Shown in pieces: positions 6,636-9,671 of a stretch of 9,671 nucleotides of DNA. The stretch's first letter is position 1. Every line of letters starts with the position of its first letter. The notes below the pieces were generated by a model that was not told the origin of the DNA, did not search any database, and was given only the letters and a program-made list of their open reading frames with translations. This stretch comes from Thermacetogenium sp. UBA4966 (GTDB taxonomy: Bacteria; Bacillota; DSM-12270; Thermacetogeniales; Thermacetogeniaceae): assembly GCA_002397275.1 (NCBI GenBank), contig DHAA01000124.1, positions 8,535-18,205 of the forward strand, given 5' to 3'. The position numbers and the translations under genes are program-made.

Positions 6636-7544
6636 TTATATAAGACCCTTTTCTTTTAAATATACTTTGGCAACATCTGCAGGTTCTTTATTCTCTGAAT
6701 CTACTTGAGAGTTAAGTTTGGACATTATTTCTTCGTCTATGGCGCCGATCAGCGGAGCAACAATCTCTTCTATTTTGGGGTATTTTTCTAAAATATCCTC
6801 TTTGATAAAAAGCGCGCAATCATAAGGCGGGAAGAACGACTTGTCGTCCTCAAGGGTAGCCAGATCGTACGCCACTAGCCGCCCATCTGTAGAATATGCC
6901 ACCGCGGCATCGACCTCATTATTTTTCAAGGCCTGATACATTAGGTCATAGGACATCCCTTTGACATCTTTAAAATTAAGACCATAAGTTTCCGCAAACT
7001 CTTTCCAGCCGTCCCCTTTGCGCTCCATGAATGTCGGATCCGTTACAATCGTCATCTTGGAAGCATAAGTGGCAAGATCGCTGGTTTTTTTCAATCCTAG
7101 CTGTTCAGCCTTTTCTTTTCTGACGGCAACAATGTATGTATTATTAAAACCATAGGGCTCAAAAACTTTAACCCCGTATTTTTCATGGTACTTGTCTCTT
7201 ACATAATTATATACTTTCTGCCGGTCCTTCCACTCCTCTGTAACCGCCATGCCCAGAACGCCGGTGAACTGTGTCCCTGTGTAGCTGTTGTACATTTGAA
7301 CATCGCCGCTTTCCAAGGCTTGCTGTGTAGCTGAAGATCCCTGGAAATTTCGTTTATGCTCGACGGTTATATCCAGGTTTGCCTCCAGCAGTTGTTTGAT
7401 CATCTCTGAAAGAATCTGCGTCTCCGCTGTATTAATTGAGGCGATCACCACTTTTTGTTGACCGGCATTGTTTCCACACCCTGATGCAATTATTAAAAAT
7501 ACACATAATAAGCATAAGCCGAACCGTTTCCATAAACTTCTCAT
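6636..7544 (-). CDS. opuCC: Osmoprotectant ABC transporter substrate-binding lipoprotein (OpuCC/OpuBC-like)
   Basis: A 302-residue extracytoplasmic lipoprotein. Residues 1-23 are a signal peptide with a lipobox-like ASGC ending at Cys23, the expected lipidation site. The mature part is the type II binding-protein fold of the glycine betaine/choline group: KVVIASINTAETQILSEM (31-48), MYNSYTGTQF (84-93), YGFNNTYIVAVRKEK (131-145) and AYSTDGRL (216-223). The many Tyr residues in these motifs fit an aromatic cage for a quaternary ammonium head group. It should hand glycine betaine, choline, carnitine or a relative to the permease. AAAGGAGG lies ten bases before the ATG. It is the last gene of the operon, 36 bases after the permease. 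The exact ligand cannot be read from sequence; choline versus betaine preference is undecided. Confidence 0.92.
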   Translation of the reverse strand: MRSLWKRFGLCLLCVFLIIASGCGNNAGQQKVVIASINTAETQILSEMIKQLLEANLDITVEHKRNFQGSSATQQALESGDVQMYNSYTGTQFTGVLGMAVTEEWKDRQKVYNYVRDKYHEKYGVKVFEPYGFNNTYIVAVRKEKAEQLGLKKTSDLATYASKMTIVTDPTFMERKGDGWKEFAETYGLNFKDVKGMSYDLMYQALKNNEVDAAVAYSTDGRLVAYDLATLEDDKSFFPPYDCALFIKEDILEKYPKIEEIVAPLIGAIDEEIMSKLNSQVDSENKEPADVAKVYLKEKGLI

Positions 7545-7580
7545 AAAAGCATTTCCTCCTTTGTGACTTACTTTTCTTCA

Positions 7581-8237
7581 CTAAATTCTAAGCCCTCGGG
7601 GAGTAAGCAAATACTCGAGTTTTCCAAGTATAAAATCCAGGAGCAAGGCCATCGCCGCTGCAGGAATCGCTCCGAGTAGCGTTAAATTATTATTGGCCAT
7701 CCCTAAACCGGTTACGATCAATTGCCCCAGCCCACCACCTCCTATAAAAGCCGCCAGTGTGGCCAGGCCGACACAGATAACTGTTGCAGTTCTGATCCCC
7801 GCCATGATAATCGACAAGGAAAGGGGTAGCTCAACCATAAACAAAGTCTGTCGCTTTGTCATACCCATTCCCGCGGCTGCCTCCAAAAGTCCGCGATCTA
7901 TATTTTTTATTCCCGTGTATGTGTTACGCAAAATCGGCAAAAGGGAATAAAGAAAGATTGCGATTATCGCCGGTTTGTTCCCTATACCAAACCCGATAGC
8001 GATTAAGATAGCCAATAACGCTAAACTGGGAATGGTTTGCATTAAGTTAGCAAAAGCCAAGGAAGATACCTGAATAAACCGCCACCTTGTAGCTAAAATT
8101 CCCAGAGGAATGGCAACAATGGTCGCCAGCAGAATAGGATAAACAACCAATACTAAAAAGTGTTCCAGTGTAAGCGCCCAAAACTGATCACTGTGCTGCA
8201 GATAGGTTATCCAAATACTATGAAGGGTTACATCCAT
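7581..8237 (-). CDS. opuCB: Osmoprotectant ABC transporter permease (OpuCB-like)
   Basis: About 218 residues, five or six membrane segments, the size of OpuCB/OpuCD permeases. Counted from the upstream ATG at 8258, the EAA loop that docks on the ATPase is at 126-146 (EAAAGMGMTKRQTL...ELP), and FIGGGGLGQLIVTGL (171-185) is the family's conserved loop. The ATG at 8237 is chosen because AGGAGG lies nine bases upstream (8247-8252); the ATG at 8258 has no such site. With this start it overlaps the ATPase coding end by 20 bases, so the two are translationally coupled. It is the only permease in the operon, so it would have to act as a homodimer or pair with a subunit encoded elsewhere. Confidence 0.92.
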   Translation of the reverse strand: MDVTLHSIWITYLQHSDQFWALTLEHFLVLVVYPILLATIVAIPLGILATRWRFIQVSSLAFANLMQTIPSLALLAILIAIGFGIGNKPAIIAIFLYSLLPILRNTYTGIKNIDRGLLEAAAGMGMTKRQTLFMVELPLSLSIIMAGIRTATVICVGLATLAAFIGGGGLGQLIVTGLGMANNNLTLLGAIPAAAMALLLDFILGKLEYLLTPRGLRI

Positions 8238-9393
8238 TTTCTCTTCCCTCCTGCTCATTTTCTGAGTTACCGTTAGGCCAAATTACATCCACAAAGGTGT
8301 TTACCAGGCAAGCATAATTCAATAACCCTTGCAGACGCTGGTTTTCATCAATAACAGGAAGGAAACCGAAGCTGCTGACGTCAAGCTTCCGAGCCGCTTC
8401 CAGGACTGTACTTTGAGAGGTTACCGTTTCGTTTACAGGCTCAAGAATCTCTTTAGCAATGATGCGATTGCCGCTGCGTATGGCTTGCTGTACCGCTCTC
8501 ATTGTCAGAATTCCAGAAAACTTATCTTTCTTATCTACGATTAATAAGGTGTTTACTCTATGATGCTGCATCTGCCGAAGGGCTTCTGCGAGTCCCATTT
8601 CGGTGTTACCCGTGACCGGAGTTTTCAACATTACTTCTTCCACCATAACTTCTTCAGGATTGCGTATGAAGCGCTTCTCTCCGATAAACTCACGGACAAA
8701 TTCATTGGCAGGGTTGCGGATCAGATCTTCCGGGCGCCCGATCTGAACAATCTCACCATCTTTCATGAGAACAATGCGATCTGCTAATTTCAAGGCCTCA
8801 TCCATGTCATGAGTGACAAAAATAATCGTCTTTTGAAGCGAGTCTTGAAGCCTTTTTAACTCATCTTGCAGCTGTTCCCGACTGATGGGGTCCAAGGCGC
8901 CAAAGGGTTCGTCCATTAAAATAACATCCGGATCCGCGGCAAGGGCACGCAGCACCCCTACACGCTGCTGCTCTCCTCCCGAAAGCTGTTTAGGGTAGCG
9001 GCTGCGGTAAAGCGGAGGGTCAAGAGCACACATTTCCAACAGTTGATCTACTTTCTTGGCGATCTCTTGTTGGTTGGCGCCCAACAATTTCGGGACCAAT
9101 CCGATATTCTGTGCAATGGTCATGTGAGGAAACAAACCTATCTGTTGAATAACATAGCCAATCCGACGCCGCAGCCGGACTGGGTTTTCCTCTCGAATAT
9201 CCTTCCCCCCCACTAATATTTTGCCCGAAGTTGGCGCAGCTAAGCGATTAACCATCTTTAAAGTAGTTGTTTTGCCGCACCCACTGGGCCCAATCAAGAC
9301 GATAATTTCTCCTTTATCAACGCTTAAATTAAAGTTCCGCACAGCACATGTGCCGTTCGGGTAAATTTTACTAACATTTTGAAATTTGACCAC
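8218..9393 (-). CDS. opuCA: Osmoprotectant ABC transporter ATPase with CBS domains (OpuCA-like)
   Basis: A 391-residue cytoplasmic ATPase driving import of glycine betaine, choline or related solutes. The nucleotide-binding domain (1-240) is complete: Walker A GPSGCGKTT (35-43), Q-loop VIQQIG (81-86), signature LSGGEQQR (137-144), Walker B VILMDEP (157-163) and switch THD (194-196). Two CBS domains follow (about 250-308 and 316-368), including MVEEVM, RVNTLLIVDKKDKFSGIL and FGFLPVIDENQRLQGLL. In other Firmicutes the CBS pair of OpuC ATPases binds cyclic di-AMP and turns uptake down; the same is plausible here but not shown. A hydrophilic tail (374-391) covers the overlap with the permease. 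The start is GTG at 9391-9393, with a modest AGGA ten bases upstream; nearby ATGs are out of frame. It is the first gene of the operon. Confidence 0.94.
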   Translation of the reverse strand: MVKFQNVSKIYPNGTCAVRNFNLSVDKGEIIVLIGPSGCGKTTTLKMVNRLAAPTSGKILVGGKDIREENPVRLRRRIGYVIQQIGLFPHMTIAQNIGLVPKLLGANQQEIAKKVDQLLEMCALDPPLYRSRYPKQLSGGEQQRVGVLRALAADPDVILMDEPFGALDPISREQLQDELKRLQDSLQKTIIFVTHDMDEALKLADRIVLMKDGEIVQIGRPEDLIRNPANEFVREFIGEKRFIRNPEEVMVEEVMLKTPVTGNTEMGLAEALRQMQHHRVNTLLIVDKKDKFSGILTMRAVQQAIRSGNRIIAKEILEPVNETVTSQSTVLEAARKLDVSSFGFLPVIDENQRLQGLLNYACLVNTFVDVIWPNGNSENEQEGRENGCNPS

Positions 9394-9423
9394 TTTTTCA
9401 TCATCCTATTAAATATAAAATAT

Positions 9424-9449
9424 TGCTTCACAGAAGCATTTTCACGTGA
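9424..9449. repeat. Two adjacent palindromes in the opuC-like leader
   Basis: TGCTTC-ACA-GAAGCA (9424-9438) is a perfect six-pair inverted repeat, and TCACGTGA (9442-9449) is a perfect eight-base palindrome three bases away. Both lie between the candidate promoter and the ATPase start, where a repressor such as the GbsR/OpcR type that controls opu genes in Bacillus could bind. That link is inference. Confidence 0.45.
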
Positions 9450-9475
9450 TTCACCTGCTCTCAATGCCGTATATA

Positions 9476-9505
9476 ATTTTGGCGCTGCATTCTGATATCT
9501 GACAA
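9476..9505 (-). promoter_or_regulatory. Weak candidate promoter of the opuC-like operon
   Basis: On the minus strand TTGTCA (9500-9505, five of six) is followed after 18 bases by CAAAAT (9476-9481, four of six). Transcription would start near 9469, about 75 bases before the GTG. The -10 is poor, and an activator or another start site is possible. Confidence 0.35.
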
Positions 9506-9541
9506 CTCGAAACGCTCGCTAAAGAGTTATAGATAGGGCAA

Positions 9542-9576
9542 TTTTATGCAGTAGCGGCGGCAGGCGGTTTTATGCA
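9542..9576. repeat. Direct repeat TTTTATGCA in non-coding DNA
   Basis: TTTTATGCA occurs at 9542-9550 and again at 9568-9576, 26 bases apart (about two and a half helical turns), separated by a G-rich stretch. It lies in the roughly 278-base gene-free region at 9394-9671. No coding potential is convincing there. Confidence 0.4.
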
Positions 9577-9614
9577 CCGGAAAAATTTACGTTGCCATAT
9601 AAATTATAACTTAT

Positions 9615-9642
9615 TTGCACACATCCGACAACCTATTTTAAT
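9615..9642 (+). promoter_or_regulatory. Candidate rightward promoter toward a gene beyond the window
   Basis: TTGCAC (9615-9620, weak) and TTTAAT (9637-9642, five of six to TATAAT) are 16 bases apart. A GGGGGAG-like Shine-Dalgarno sequence (about 9658-9664) follows near the window end, which suggests a plus-strand start codon just outside. The inverted repeat at 9626-9655 overlaps this promoter. Confidence 0.35.
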
Positions 9643-9655
9643 AATAAAGTTGTCG
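9626..9655. repeat. Inverted repeat CGACAAC-N16-GTTGTCG (operator-like)
   Basis: Seven-base perfect arms (9626-9632 and 9649-9655) flank an AT-rich 16-base centre. One arm falls in the spacer of the candidate rightward promoter and the other near its predicted start, the classic place for a repressor. A related TGACAAC also occurs at 9500-9506. Confidence 0.45.
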
Positions 9656-9671
9656 CTGGGGGAGAATAACC

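Noticed and set aside
6610..6640. Terminator at the GCCGGC-plus-T-run between the binding-protein and flavoprotein genes
   Set aside because: GCCGGC has no loop and the T-run is on the plus strand, the wrong orientation for the minus-strand operon.
1..9671. CRISPR array, tRNA, insertion sequence or phage signature
   Set aside because: No regularly spaced repeats, cloverleaf-like sequence, transposase motif or phage structural protein was seen on either strand.

Overview
The window looks like chromosomal DNA from an anaerobic, low-to-moderate-GC Firmicute, probably a Clostridia lineage with acetogenic, syntrophic or sulfate-reducing relatives. The grounds are strong AGGAGG-type ribosome binding sites, frequent TTG/GTG starts, a near-perfect sigma-A promoter, a corrinoid methyltransferase operon, a MinC septum inhibitor, a YitT-family membrane protein and an OpuC-type osmoprotectant transporter. 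The genus cannot be fixed from the sequence alone. I see no insertion sequence, tRNA, rRNA, CRISPR array or phage gene. No gene-free stretch exceeds 300 bases; the longest is about 278 bases at the right edge.

Left block (1-2314, minus strand): a three-gene methyl-transfer operon. In transcription order it holds a URO-D-family methyltransferase, a MtaC/MtvC-type corrinoid protein, and a second URO-D-family protein of the MtaA/CmuA kind that runs off the left edge. The last gene overlaps the corrinoid gene as TGATG. The corrinoid protein should carry a methyl group between a substrate-side and an acceptor-side methyltransferase. The methylated substrate is not identifiable here. A candidate promoter and a 15-base palindrome lie upstream of the operon.

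Middle block (2505-6531): a VanZ-family membrane protein (minus) and a YitT-family membrane protein (plus) are divergent. They share a region with three inverted repeats and a strong promoter facing yitT. yitT runs tail to tail into a GIY-YIG (UPF0213-type) gene. A stand-alone minC then runs tail to tail into a BaiN/HI0933-type flavoprotein gene. Both convergent junctions leave only 3-4 bases between stop codons.

Right block (6636-9393, minus strand): an osmoprotectant ABC transporter operon in the order ATPase with two CBS domains, one permease, and a substrate-binding lipoprotein. It should import glycine betaine, choline or a related quaternary amine. Unlike the four-gene opuC operon, no second permease is present.

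Right edge (9394-9671): non-coding DNA with palindromes ahead of the transporter operon. It also holds a promoter-like, operator-like arrangement and a Shine-Dalgarno-like sequence pointing right, toward a gene that probably starts just beyond the window.
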